Shown here one piece after another: positions 9,470 to 17,000 of a stretch of DNA of 64,000 bases (the stretch's first letter is position 1; each line of letters begins with the position of its first letter). Made by a program: the position numbers and the translations under genes. Below the pieces are notes generated by a model, which saw nothing but the letters and a program-made list of their open reading frames with translations, searched no databases and was not told the origin of the DNA. Source of the DNA: Pseudomonas sp. MYb118 (GTDB taxonomy: Bacteria; Pseudomonadota; Gammaproteobacteria; Pseudomonadales; Pseudomonadaceae). Location: the NCBI RefSeq assembly GCF_040947875.1, contig NZ_JBFRXN010000001.1:744001-808000 (forward strand), given 5' to 3'.

Positions 9470-10297
9470 ATGGATCGTTTATCGACCTTGCTCAGTCATT
9501 TCGGCGTCAGTGCCGGCACCTTCCACAGCGGTACGTTCTGCGGCATTACCGCGTTTGACGGCGAGCAGGCCTGCGGCCACCTGCATCTGTTGCGCGCTGG
9601 CGAGCTGACCCTGAAGCTGGCCGATGAGCGGGAACAGCAACTCGACACCCCGACCTTGATCTTTTTCCCCAGGCCCTACCGCCATCGGCTGTTTGCCGCC
9701 GACGACTCGGATACGCAACTGGTGTGCGCCTCACTGGATTTCGACGGTGGCGCCGGCAATGCCCTGGCGGCGGCGTTGCCGGATTATCTGGTGCTGGACC
9801 TCAAGGACCTGCCGACCCTGGCCGGCACCCTCGACTGGTTGTTCAAGGAGGCCTTCGACGGTCTGTGCGGGCGCGAAGCGATGATGGATCGCCTGTTCGA
9901 AGTGCTGGTCATCCAGTTGTTGCGCCACCTGCTCAGCAGTCGCGAACAAAGCCCCGGCCTGATGGCGGGCCTGGCCGATGCACGGCTGTCGCGGGCCCTG
10001 AGCCTGATGCACGACACGCCCGCCAAGGCCTGGACCGTGGCCGAGCTGTCGGCCGCCGCCAACATGTCCAGGGCCAGTTTTGCCGAACATTTTCGTCAGG
10101 TGGTGGGGCAGACGCCGGTGGACTACCTGGTGAGCTGGCGTGTCAGCCTGGCGCAGAAGCGCCTGCGGGAGGGCAAGTTGATTGCCTTGATTGCCGATGA
10201 AGTCGGCTACGAGAGCCCGTCGGCCCTGGCCCGGGCGTTCCGCCGCAAGACCGGGGTCAGCCCGCGCGAGTGGGGGCAGGCTGGCAAGCGTCGCTAG
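9470..10297 (+). CDS. AraC family transcriptional regulator with cupin domain
   Basis: 275 residues. The N-terminal ~130 form a cupin-like sensing domain. The C-terminal ~100 form two helix-turn-helix motifs: WTVAELSAAANMSRASFAEHF, then LIALIADEVGYESPSALARAF, closing with RKTGVSPREW. Cupin-type regulators of this kind often control a divergent oxidoreductase gene, which fits the AhpD-like/grxC operon starting 131 bases away. The ligand is not deducible. It ends convergently with the cytochrome gene at 10308, 10 bases apart. Confidence 0.87.
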   Translation: MDRLSTLLSHFGVSAGTFHSGTFCGITAFDGEQACGHLHLLRAGELTLKLADEREQQLDTPTLIFFPRPYRHRLFAADDSDTQLVCASLDFDGGAGNALAAALPDYLVLDLKDLPTLAGTLDWLFKEAFDGLCGREAMMDRLFEVLVIQLLRHLLSSREQSPGLMAGLADARLSRALSLMHDTPAKAWTVAELSAAANMSRASFAEHFRQVVGQTPVDYLVSWRVSLAQKRLREGKLIALIADEVGYESPSALARAFRRKTGVSPREWGQAGKRR

Positions 10298-10307
10298 ACG
10301 CTCGCAC

Positions 10308-10829
10308 TCATTTATTCATGCCGTCTTCGATTTCGATGCCTTGCGCTTGCATGGCCTTGATCAGCTCGGCGCGAGTGCCGGGCAGGTTGAGCATGGTTTC
10401 GGCGCGCAGGGCGGTGACTTCTTCGGCGGTGTAGGGCTGGTAATGCTCTGGCACGCTTTTGCCGGCCATGCCGCCTGGACGCATCAGCCAGTTGAGCAGG
10501 TCGGCCAGTTGCGCGTTGTTCAACGCCGATTGCGACATGCCGGGAACACGTACGAGGAACTCGCGCCCACCGGGGACTTTCAGAAAGTTGCCGACAAACC
10601 CGGCCATGCGTGGCGTGTCATTGGCGGGTGAGCCCATGCCGTTGCCCAGGTGGCAGCCGGCGCATTGCAACTGGTAGTTCACGCCAACGCTATAGCCTGC
10701 CTCGGCAATCGGTGTTTGCAGTTCTTCGTTGCCCGGTGCATGGCGCTGGTTCGGATTGGGAATGGCGCGTGCGTGGGCAAGTGGGGTGAGGAAAAGGCAG
10801 GCCAGGCCGAGGATTAACATGTGACGCAT
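10308..10829 (-). CDS. Periplasmic monohaem cytochrome c, last gene of the amine dehydrogenase operon
   Basis: 173 residues with a signal peptide (1-20, ending AHA) and one haem motif, CAGCH at residues 56-60. Several downstream Met residues could be the sixth ligand (for example in the GMSQSALNNAQ segment). It lies after the small-subunit gene, separated by a REP pair. The published aau cluster of Alcaligenes faecalis has the same order, aauBEDA followed by a small periplasmic monohaem cytochrome gene (orf-2), so I place it in the amine dehydrogenase electron-transfer chain. Mau clusters carry a different amicyanin or cytochrome set. The role is inferred from position. Confidence 0.75.
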   Translation of the reverse strand: MRHMLILGLACLFLTPLAHARAIPNPNQRHAPGNEELQTPIAEAGYSVGVNYQLQCAGCHLGNGMGSPANDTPRMAGFVGNFLKVPGGREFLVRVPGMSQSALNNAQLADLLNWLMRPGGMAGKSVPEHYQPYTAEEVTALRAETMLNLPGTRAELIKAMQAQGIEIEDGMNK

Positions 10830-10866
10830 GACAGACCCTTCTTGTTGTTATGACCGATCCCTGTCC

Positions 10867-10969
10867 CTGTAGGAGCGAGCTTGCTCGCGATGGTCGTCAG
10901 GACGCCGCTGAGTGTCAGGTATCCAGCGTCATCGTTAACGTCCATCGCGAGCAAGCTCGCTCCTACAGG
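10867..10969. repeat. REP pair
   Basis: A head-to-head pair of REP elements about 100 bases long, lying inside the amine dehydrogenase operon between the small-subunit and cytochrome genes. It may act as a partial terminator or mRNA stabiliser. Confidence 0.9.
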
Positions 10970-10996
10970 GGGCGGGGGGTGAGGTGTTACATCAAC

Positions 10997-11518
10997 TCAA
11001 ACAGCCACGCCGCGGATGATCGAAACGGTGCAGTGATAGATGTGCGATTTGGCGGCCAGGCACCAGTTCACATCGTTGTTGTTGAACGGGCGGTAGGCCG
11101 GTTCTTCACTGTCGTTACGGGTGCAGGCGCACTGGGCGCAGCTTTGCTTACCGCAGCAGTCGTTGTAGGAAATGATGTAGTCCTTGCCGTCCGCCGGGTT
11201 GCGACAGGTGCCGATCCAGGTCACTTGCGAGGCCTCGGTGCCCGGTGGGCAGGAGGTCACCGACCCGCCGCAGCAGCTGCACAGAAAGCCGTCGATGGAG
11301 CAGTAGCGCCAGTAGTCGCAACTGTTCGGATCACCGGGGTCGCCGGCTTTCGGGTCGGTGGCGGCCAGCGCCTTGCTGGTGCGATCCAGCGGCAGCAGCA
11401 GGGGCAGGGCGGCACCAGCCACCATCAGCGAGCCCATGCGCGACAGCAGTTTGCGGCGCGAAGTGGTGTCGGCAACACGGCGCGTCGAGCGCTCGAACAA
11501 CAGATCCAGCAGTTTCAT
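10997..11518 (-). CDS. aauA: Amine dehydrogenase small subunit with tryptophan tryptophylquinone precursor (AauA/MauA)
   Basis: 173 residues. The long N-terminal export signal carries SRRKLLSRMG (20-29), a twin-arginine-like motif, as in known MauA/AauA precursors. The mature part has 14 Cys, which form a dense disulfide network in this family, and two Trp, W101 and W152, placed as the two residues cross-linked and oxygenated to make the TTQ cofactor. It is the catalytic subunit: primary amine to aldehyde plus ammonia, in the periplasm. It is encoded after mauB-, mauE- and mauD-like genes. Assignment to aromatic rather than methylamine substrates rests on gene order, the absence of maturation genes in the window, and the adjacent aromatic pathway. 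Confidence 0.85.
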   Translation of the reverse strand: MKLLDLLFERSTRRVADTTSRRKLLSRMGSLMVAGAALPLLLPLDRTSKALAATDPKAGDPGDPNSCDYWRYCSIDGFLCSCCGGSVTSCPPGTEASQVTWIGTCRNPADGKDYIISYNDCCGKQSCAQCACTRNDSEEPAYRPFNNNDVNWCLAAKSHIYHCTVSIIRGVAV

Positions 11519-11536
11519 GAAAGTCTCCCTGCCTTA

Positions 11537-12163
11537 TCAGTGGCTATGGCCGTGGCTGTGGTCGTGGTTGTGCTCGTGTGGCTGAGCGTTGAGGTATTGC
11601 TGCAAGGTCGCGTGCTTCAGGTGTTCCACTTCGAACAGGCTGTCCAGGTGCTCGCGGGAATTGACCAGGCCCTTGGCGCGCAGGGTGCCGGCCTTGTCGA
11701 TCAGCGCCGCGTAAGGCAGCTTGCCGATCTGGTAGGTCATGCCCACTTCCGGGCCGACCACGTAGGTGGCGTCTTCCAGCTTGTGTTCGCGGATCAGCGC
11801 TTGCTGGGCGTCCATGTCGCCATCGCTGACGAACACCACGTCCAGGCTGCCGGCCTGTTCCTTGGCGATGGATTTGATCGCCGGCAGCAGCGACTTGCAG
11901 ATCGGGCAGGTCGGCGAAAGGAAGAACAGCAGTTGCGATTTTTCCCCGGCATAACCGAAGTTCACCGGGCGACCGTGACGGTCGGCGGCGGTGATTTGCG
12001 GTGCGGCTTCGTTGACGGCCACGCCTTTGTCGACCATCAGCGCGCCGGCTGGCGCCAGGCGACCGTGCAGTACACCAATCTGACGCACCAGGCCCATGAC
12101 GACGAACGCCAGGGCCACCAGCAGCACCCAGAGCAAAACGTTGGAAACGATCAAGCCTTCCAT
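11537..12163 (-). CDS. aauD: Amine dehydrogenase accessory thioredoxin-like protein (AauD/MauD)
   Basis: 208 residues. One N-terminal membrane anchor (about 5-27) precedes a periplasmic thioredoxin-fold domain with the redox pair C86-P-I-C89 and a cis-Pro at about 150 (GKLPYA). A His-rich tail (196-208) may bind metal. MauD is needed for correct disulfide formation in the Cys-rich small subunit and for its stability. It lies 18 bases before aauA and 5 bases after aauE, so the genes are tightly clustered. Confidence 0.88.
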   Translation of the reverse strand: MEGLIVSNVLLWVLLVALAFVVMGLVRQIGVLHGRLAPAGALMVDKGVAVNEAAPQITAADRHGRPVNFGYAGEKSQLLFFLSPTCPICKSLLPAIKSIAKEQAGSLDVVFVSDGDMDAQQALIREHKLEDATYVVGPEVGMTYQIGKLPYAALIDKAGTLRAKGLVNSREHLDSLFEVEHLKHATLQQYLNAQPHEHNHDHSHGHSH

Positions 12164-12168
12164 TTTGA

Positions 12169-12708
12169 TTACCTACCAATCAATTTGAGCAGAAGAGGGG
12201 AGTTCGCCAGCAAGCCATCGGCGGCGGCGTAGATCAGCAGCGCCACGGCGCTGGCAGCGAGGGTGACGAAACCGTCGAAAAAGCCCAGCTCGCGTGCCGT
12301 CGGCGTAACGCTGGCCAGCAACGCCAGGCCCACCAGTGCGCTGTTGCGCAGCAGCAGGACCGGCCGCAGCGGTTGCGCCTGGCCCGGGCCGGCACAGCCG
12401 CAGTCGATGTCGCGACGACCGCGCCAAAGGTTGATGCCGATGGCGGCGGCGTACAGCGCGATCAGCGCGCCGGCCGTCAACGCGGCATAGGCGCGGCACA
12501 CCGGCACCAGCAGCGCGAAGGCAATCGCCAGTTCGATCAACGGAATCGTGCGCGCGACCGGGCGAACCAGGGCGTCGGGCAGCAGTTGATAGTCCGCCAG
12601 TTGTTTGCGAAAGCGTGCCGGCGCGCGCAACTTGTGGGTCGCGGCGCTGGCCAGCAACACCGCAATGGCGATGGCGCTGGCGATGATCAGAATCGGGTCC
12701 AAGTGCAT
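12169..12708 (-). CDS. aauE: Amine dehydrogenase accessory membrane protein (AauE/MauE, DoxX-like)
   Basis: 179 residues with four or five membrane spans and a cytoplasm- or periplasm-facing Cys pair in DIDCGCAGP (C103, C105). It matches the MauE/DoxX-type redox membrane proteins, which work with MauD in transport, processing or disulfide formation of the small subunit. It is placed between aauB and aauD, 13 and 5 bases from them, the fixed order of mau and aau operons. No other function is suggested. Confidence 0.87.
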   Translation of the reverse strand: MHLDPILIIASAIAIAVLLASAATHKLRAPARFRKQLADYQLLPDALVRPVARTIPLIELAIAFALLVPVCRAYAALTAGALIALYAAAIGINLWRGRRDIDCGCAGPGQAQPLRPVLLLRNSALVGLALLASVTPTARELGFFDGFVTLAASAVALLIYAAADGLLANSPLLLKLIGR

Positions 12709-12721
12709 GGTCGCACCTCGT

Positions 12722-13873
12722 TTAGTAGCTCATGACCTGGGTCGCGGTTTTGGCGACCTTGGCCATGCTGCCGGTGAGCGTGTTGGTCTTGAGATCGAAA
12801 ATCTGCAAGCCGCCCTCGACGTCGGCGCCCAGCAGCAACGGTTTGTCGTCGCCGGTGGCTTGCATGCTCCACACCGGAACAGGCGCTTCCAGGGTGGCGA
12901 CTTTCTTCCCGGTCTTGAGATCGAACGCCCAGATCAGCGGGCTCGGGTCTTCCCACTTCATCGGTTCGTGAGCGTCGTGCATCAGCACGTACAGGCGATT
13001 GAGCTTCGGCGCCACGGCCATCAGCTGCCAGCCACCCGGGGCCCAACCGGCCTTCTTTTCCTCGTCGTTGGTCAGCGACCAGCTCGGCAGGATCTTCGGT
13101 GCTTCACCGCTGAAGTCCACGGCGCGCACGGTGCCGGTGGTCGTGGTGAAGTAGTAGGTGTCGCCGACGTTGACCGCGCGCTCCACCAGTTTTTCCGCAT
13201 TCGGGTCAAAGAACGGCGTGCGGCTGCGCGCGGTTTCCTGGCCCTGGTCGTTGAGCGTCACCACCTGCAGGCTGCCGTCGCCGCACAGCGAGGCGAAGCG
13301 GCGTTTGCCGATCGGATAGTTGAGCACGCAACCGGGGATCGAGATTTCGCTGGCCACGGCCTTGGCCTGGGTATCGACCACGGTGACCGAGGTCGACGGG
13401 GTGAAGTTGTAGACGTAGACGAAGCGGTCATCGCCGCTGGTCTTGAGGCCATAGCGCTGGGTCAGCGACTCGGCGCGCTTGTTCGGAATCAGCACTTCCC
13501 AGGCCGGCGACAGGGTCGAGCTGTCCCAGGCGGTCAGCACGTCGGTACGGGTACCGCGGGTACCCCGCGAGTACCAGATGTCGGCGCTGTAGAGGGTTTT
13601 CTGGTCGTGGCTCAAGGTCGAAGGTGCGGCGAAACCGGTCGGCACCATGCCGAGCACGCGTTTCTTGTCGGGATCGACCACGGTCACACGACCGGCCACG
13701 AAACTTTCGAATTCGACGTCGACAACAAAGGCCCGGTGGGCTTCCGGCGGGAAGGCCAAAACGGTCTGGCCGATGCCGGTGTCAGCGGGCAACTCCGCGC
13801 TGGCATTGTTCAAACCCAGTACCAGCAGGCTGAGACTCAGCGCTGACTGTACGGTGATCCTGGTGGCTCGCAT
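12722..13873 (-). CDS. aauB: Amine dehydrogenase large subunit (AauB/MauB)
   Basis: 383 residues: signal peptide 1-26 (ending ASA), then a seven-bladed beta-propeller. Blocks such as LGMVPTGF, TRGTRTDVL, CGDGSLQV and SLTNDEEKKAGWAPGG match the aromatic amine dehydrogenase large chain as I remember it from A. faecalis, better than methylamine dehydrogenase. It pairs with the TTQ small subunit as an alpha2beta2 periplasmic enzyme. It is the first gene of the operon, so the promoter should lie in the repeat-rich gap beyond 13873; I see no clear promoter or regulator site there. Likely substrates are tryptamine, phenylethylamine and tyramine. Confidence 0.85.
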   Translation of the reverse strand: MRATRITVQSALSLSLLVLGLNNASAELPADTGIGQTVLAFPPEAHRAFVVDVEFESFVAGRVTVVDPDKKRVLGMVPTGFAAPSTLSHDQKTLYSADIWYSRGTRGTRTDVLTAWDSSTLSPAWEVLIPNKRAESLTQRYGLKTSGDDRFVYVYNFTPSTSVTVVDTQAKAVASEISIPGCVLNYPIGKRRFASLCGDGSLQVVTLNDQGQETARSRTPFFDPNAEKLVERAVNVGDTYYFTTTTGTVRAVDFSGEAPKILPSWSLTNDEEKKAGWAPGGWQLMAVAPKLNRLYVLMHDAHEPMKWEDPSPLIWAFDLKTGKKVATLEAPVPVWSMQATGDDKPLLLGADVEGGLQIFDLKTNTLTGSMAKVAKTATQVMSY

Positions 13874-14169
13874 TAGGGGGAACTCCCTGAATTATTGTTC
13901 TCGCAAATCGCGGGTGCATGGCAGATTTTTGCAGTTCGATTCTGCCTTGGCCGGGGAGAGGGGGAATTGCTGTGGCTGCCAAGAGGTTGTTTGTCTGTGC
14001 CAGTCTTGATGAGCGGGGGGATTGGCCTGGAGTTTTGGGGGCGAGCCTGCTCGCGATGGCGTCTTTCTGGGTGTACATATCCATTTTTGCGGGTGCGGCC
14101 GCTTAGGGTTCCGCCCTTACGGCGACGTTTACCTGTAGGAGCGAGCTTGCTCGCGATGGCGGCCTGTCG

Positions 14170-14446
14170 GGTGTACATATCCGTTGTTGCGGCAACGGCC
14201 GCTTATGGTTCCGCTCTTACAGCGGGTGACTTTGGGGCCTACGCGGCCCGGCGCAAAGTCACCAAAACGCCCGGCCCCTGACGTACGGCCCTTCGCTACG
14301 CTCCGGGTTCCCTCGCTCCGGTCCTGCTCCGTGGGCCCGCCGCCATCGGCCATCCTTGGCCGAGGGCGGCTACCGCGGCATCCATGCCGCGGTAGCCCAC
14401 TACGCAGAACCTCCACTCGGCCTTCCGACGGGGCAATCTGCGGCGC
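14170..14446 (+). repeat. Left arm of a large inverted repeat
   Basis: About 277 bases, starting near GTGTACATATCC and ending near GGGGCAATCTGCGG. It matches the reverse complement of 14890-15160 over almost its full length, with small differences such as palindromic variation at the ACCGCGGCATCC segment. It contains internal short palindromes. It belongs to the class of long non-coding repeats found in P. fluorescens genomes. I see no open frame or transposase. Confidence 0.85.
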
Positions 14447-14474
14447 CTGTGGGATCGTGGCTCTGTTGCTGTTT

Positions 14475-14843
14475 CTGTGGGAGCGAGCCTGCTCGCGAAG
14501 GTCGTTAACGATGACGCGGGCCGTCTGGATGCCCGCGGTGCCTGGGCTACCATCGCGAGCAAGCTCGCTCCTACAGGGGGGCGTGCTCGGCTTTTGATCT
14601 TGATCTTCTGTGGGAGCGGGCTTGCTCGCGATGGTCGTCAACGATGACGTTGACTGTCTGACACCCAGCGGTGCCTGAATCACCATCGCGAGTAAACTCG
14701 CTCCTACAGGGGGCCGTGTTCCGCTTGTGATCTTGATCCTTTGTGGGAGCGAGCCTGCTCGCGATGGTCGTGAACGATGACGCGGGTTGCCTGGGTACCT
14801 GCGGAGTCTGGGCTACCATCGCGAGCAGGCTCGCTCCCACAGG
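14475..14843. repeat. Three REP pairs inside the large inverted repeat
   Basis: Head-to-head pairs at 14475-14577, 14608-14710 and 14742-14843, separated by near-identical linkers containing TTTTGATCTTGATC-like sequence. The repeated linker suggests tandem amplification of a REP-pair unit. They fill the loop between the two long inverted arms. Confidence 0.88.
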
Positions 14844-14889
14844 GGAAGGGTTTTGTGCTTTTGATCTTTAGCTTCTGGCCGAGAATGAC

Positions 14890-15160
14890 CAGGCGCCATA
14901 GATTGCCCCGTCGGAAGGCCGAGTGGAGGTTCTGCGCAGTGGGCAACCCGGCATGGATGCCGGGTTAGCCGCCCTCGGCCAAGGATGGCCGATGGCGGCG
15001 GGCCCACGGAGCAGGGCCGGAGCGAGGGAACCCGGAGCGTTAGCGAAGGGCCGTACGTCAGGGGCCAAGCGTTTTGGTGACTTTGGCGCCCCAAAGTCAC
15101 CCGCCGTAAGGGCGGAACCAAAAGCGGCCGTTACCGCAAAAATGGGTATGTACACCGGAA
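14890..15160 (-). repeat. Right arm of the large inverted repeat
   Basis: Reverse-complement copy of the arm at 14170-14446. It begins near GATTGCCCCGTCGGAAGGCC and ends near GGGTATGTACACC. The 440-base loop between the arms holds only REP pairs. Confidence 0.85.
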
Positions 15161-15162
15161 GG

Positions 15163-15192
15163 CCGCCATCGCGAGCAAGCTCGCTCCTACAG
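15163..15192 (-). repeat. REP singlet overlapping the kinase stop codon
   Basis: A single REP (CATCGCGAGCAAGCTCGCTC then CTACAG). Read on the minus strand, its CTGTAG end supplies the last Leu codon and the TAG stop of the PAS kinase gene. Confidence 0.85.
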
Positions 15193-16668
15193 ATTGGGGG
15201 CGATGGGGAGGGCGACGCTGAACACTGCGCCGCAAGGCTCGAGGTTCTGCGCCCAGATGTCCCCCCGGTGGCGGCCGATGATGTTTTTGCACAGGGCCAG
15301 GCCAATCCCGTTGCCGCTGACCTTGGACGAGAAGAAGCCGTCGAACAGTTTCTCCTGCGCCTCGGCCTGGATGCCGCGCCCACGGTCCTCGATGCGCAGT
15401 AGTGCCACCTCCTGTTCGCGGCTGGCCTGGATGCGCAGGACTCGGCGCTCGATGGGCAGGTCGCTCATTTCTTCGATGGCGTTGAAGGCCAGGTTGAGGA
15501 TGACCTGGCCGATCAGCACCTTCTCGCAACTGACCAGCAGCGGCGTCGCGCTGGGGATGATTTCGACCTGCACCTGGCTCGGTTCGGCGCGCAGGCTGAT
15601 GAAGTAGCGGGTCTCGCGCAGCAGTTCGTTGAGGTCGATCCGCTCTTCGCTCTGCTCCAGTTTCACCACGTAGTCGCGCACGCTCTTGATGATCACCGAG
15701 GCGTGCTCGATCTGCCGTACGGCGTTTTGCAGTCCCCAGCTCACGCCCTGTTCTACGGTGAGCTCCTTGCCCAGGCGAATCATTGCGCCCTCGATGAAGT
15801 TGCGGGTGGCGGCCAGCGGTTGGCTCAGTTCGTGGGCAATCGCCACGGCCATCTCGCCCATGGCGTTGTAGCGCGCCAGGTATTCGAGTTTCTGCTCGCT
15901 CAGGCGCCGTGCTTCCTCGGCGCGCACGTGTTCGGTGACGTCGCGAAACAGCAGCAGGTGGCCGACCAGGTCGTCTTCGATCTCGATGAAACGGCAGGTC
16001 GCCTGGTGCCAGCGCCATTCTCCATCGCGGCGCTGCACGTGGTACTGCACGCTGAACGGCGCATGCTCCGGGGTCTCATTGGCCAGTTGTTGCAGCAGGC
16101 GTTGGCGGGAGTCTTCGTCGCACCAGGACAGGAAGTTCTGCCCGGTCAGCGCAGGCCCTTCGCCCTGCAGCAACTGCGCGCCGGAGTCGCTGATGAAGCG
16201 GATGTCGCCCTCGGGGCTGAGCACCGCCACGCCTTCGGCCAGGTCCTGCATGAAGGCCTTGAGCCGGCTTTCGAAGCGCTTGAGGTCACGCTTGACCTTG
16301 TCCTCCCTGGAGATGTCGCGGAACTGCACCATCAGTACATCGCGGCCTTCCAGGTGCACCAGGGTCGCGACCGCCTCGGAGAGAATTTCCACCCCCTGCT
16401 TGGAGCGATAACACCACTCGATGGCGCGCTGGCCGGTGCGTGCGGCGCCTTCGAGCCAGCGCAGGCCGACCGAGCGCCGGTACTTGGGCGCATCGCGGGT
16501 CATGTCCGGGGCCTTGAGCGGCGTCAGTTCTTCCAGGGTGAAGCCCAGCGCGTCGAGGGCGGCGGTGTTGGCCCAGAGAATCTCTTTGCTGTGTGCGTCG
16601 TGAAGAATGATGCACAGCGGCATGGCTTCGATGAGGGTGAAGAAGTCGTTGGGTGTTGGCAGGTACAT
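15187..16668 (-). CDS. Cytoplasmic PAS-PAS sensor histidine kinase (FixL-like architecture)
   Basis: 493 residues with no membrane span. Two PAS domains (about 10-125 and 135-250) are followed by the HisKA box with phospho-acceptor H279 in AHELSQPL, an N-box (LNLAFNAIEEM), and a G box (DRGRGI ... GNGIGLALCKNII). It should sense a soluble or redox signal and phosphorylate a response regulator; the obvious partner is the FixJ-like protein at 25072. The two genes, both on the minus strand, bracket the plus-strand iacA-F-feaR block, so regulation of IAA catabolism is likely. Its stop codon lies inside a REP. A two-component system is known for some Burkholderiales iac clusters; the pairing here is inferred. 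Confidence 0.85.
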   Translation of the reverse strand: MYLPTPNDFFTLIEAMPLCIILHDAHSKEILWANTAALDALGFTLEELTPLKAPDMTRDAPKYRRSVGLRWLEGAARTGQRAIEWCYRSKQGVEILSEAVATLVHLEGRDVLMVQFRDISREDKVKRDLKRFESRLKAFMQDLAEGVAVLSPEGDIRFISDSGAQLLQGEGPALTGQNFLSWCDEDSRQRLLQQLANETPEHAPFSVQYHVQRRDGEWRWHQATCRFIEIEDDLVGHLLLFRDVTEHVRAEEARRLSEQKLEYLARYNAMGEMAVAIAHELSQPLAATRNFIEGAMIRLGKELTVEQGVSWGLQNAVRQIEHASVIIKSVRDYVVKLEQSEERIDLNELLRETRYFISLRAEPSQVQVEIIPSATPLLVSCEKVLIGQVILNLAFNAIEEMSDLPIERRVLRIQASREQEVALLRIEDRGRGIQAEAQEKLFDGFFSSKVSGNGIGLALCKNIIGRHRGDIWAQNLEPCGAVFSVALPIAPNL

Positions 16669-17000
16669 CGCGCAGCCCTTGCAGCCAGTGGAACCTGGGA
16701 GTGGAGAGTATGGCGCTTTATACCCGCTCGCGCGTGGGGATGCGCTCAGAAGTAACCGGGGGCGGGCTAGGGGATTTCTTTAGGCAAGTGGCTACACGCA
16801 CCAATGGTTGCGGCTTGAGGCGGTTTTTACACTGGGGGCCACAAGGGTAACGGCCTGCCGCGCCCTCTGTAGGAGCGAGCTTGCTCGCGATGAGGGTGTG
16901 TCAGTCACCAGTGATGTCGACAGGCATACCGCCATCGCGAGCAAGCTCGCTCCTACAGGGGGCACGGGGCACCCAATAATAAATACAACGGAGACAAGCC
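16669..17000 (+). promoter_or_regulatory. Divergent promoter region of the PAS kinase and iacA, with a REP pair
   Basis: About 330 bases between divergent genes. A REP pair occupies 16867-16959. GGAGA at 16989-16993 serves iacA. The left 200 bases must hold both promoters. I found no TGNCA-N8-AAA (FeaR-type) motif and no convincing palindrome outside the REP. Confidence 0.5.

Larger units (their letters stand above)
13874..15186. other. 1.3-kb non-coding repeat island
   Basis: There is no gene between aauB and the PAS kinase. From left to right it has ~150 bases that should hold the aauB promoter, REP singlets (about 14037-14060 and 14132-14159), a long left inverted-repeat arm, three REP pairs, the matching right arm, and a last REP singlet overlapping the kinase stop codon. 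Open frames here translate REP sequence and are not genes. Confidence 0.85.

Noticed and set aside
12605-13846. 413-residue frame antisense to aauB
   Set aside because: Composition is His/Arg/Gly-rich without domain blocks; the minus-strand gene matches a known family end to end.
14475-14843. Regularly spaced palindromic repeats as a possible CRISPR array
   Set aside because: Units are inverted REP pairs with conserved linkers, not direct repeats with unique spacers, and no cas gene is near.
13874-15186. Small open frames in the repeat island
   Set aside because: They translate REP and inverted-repeat sequence, and recur in several frames and strands.
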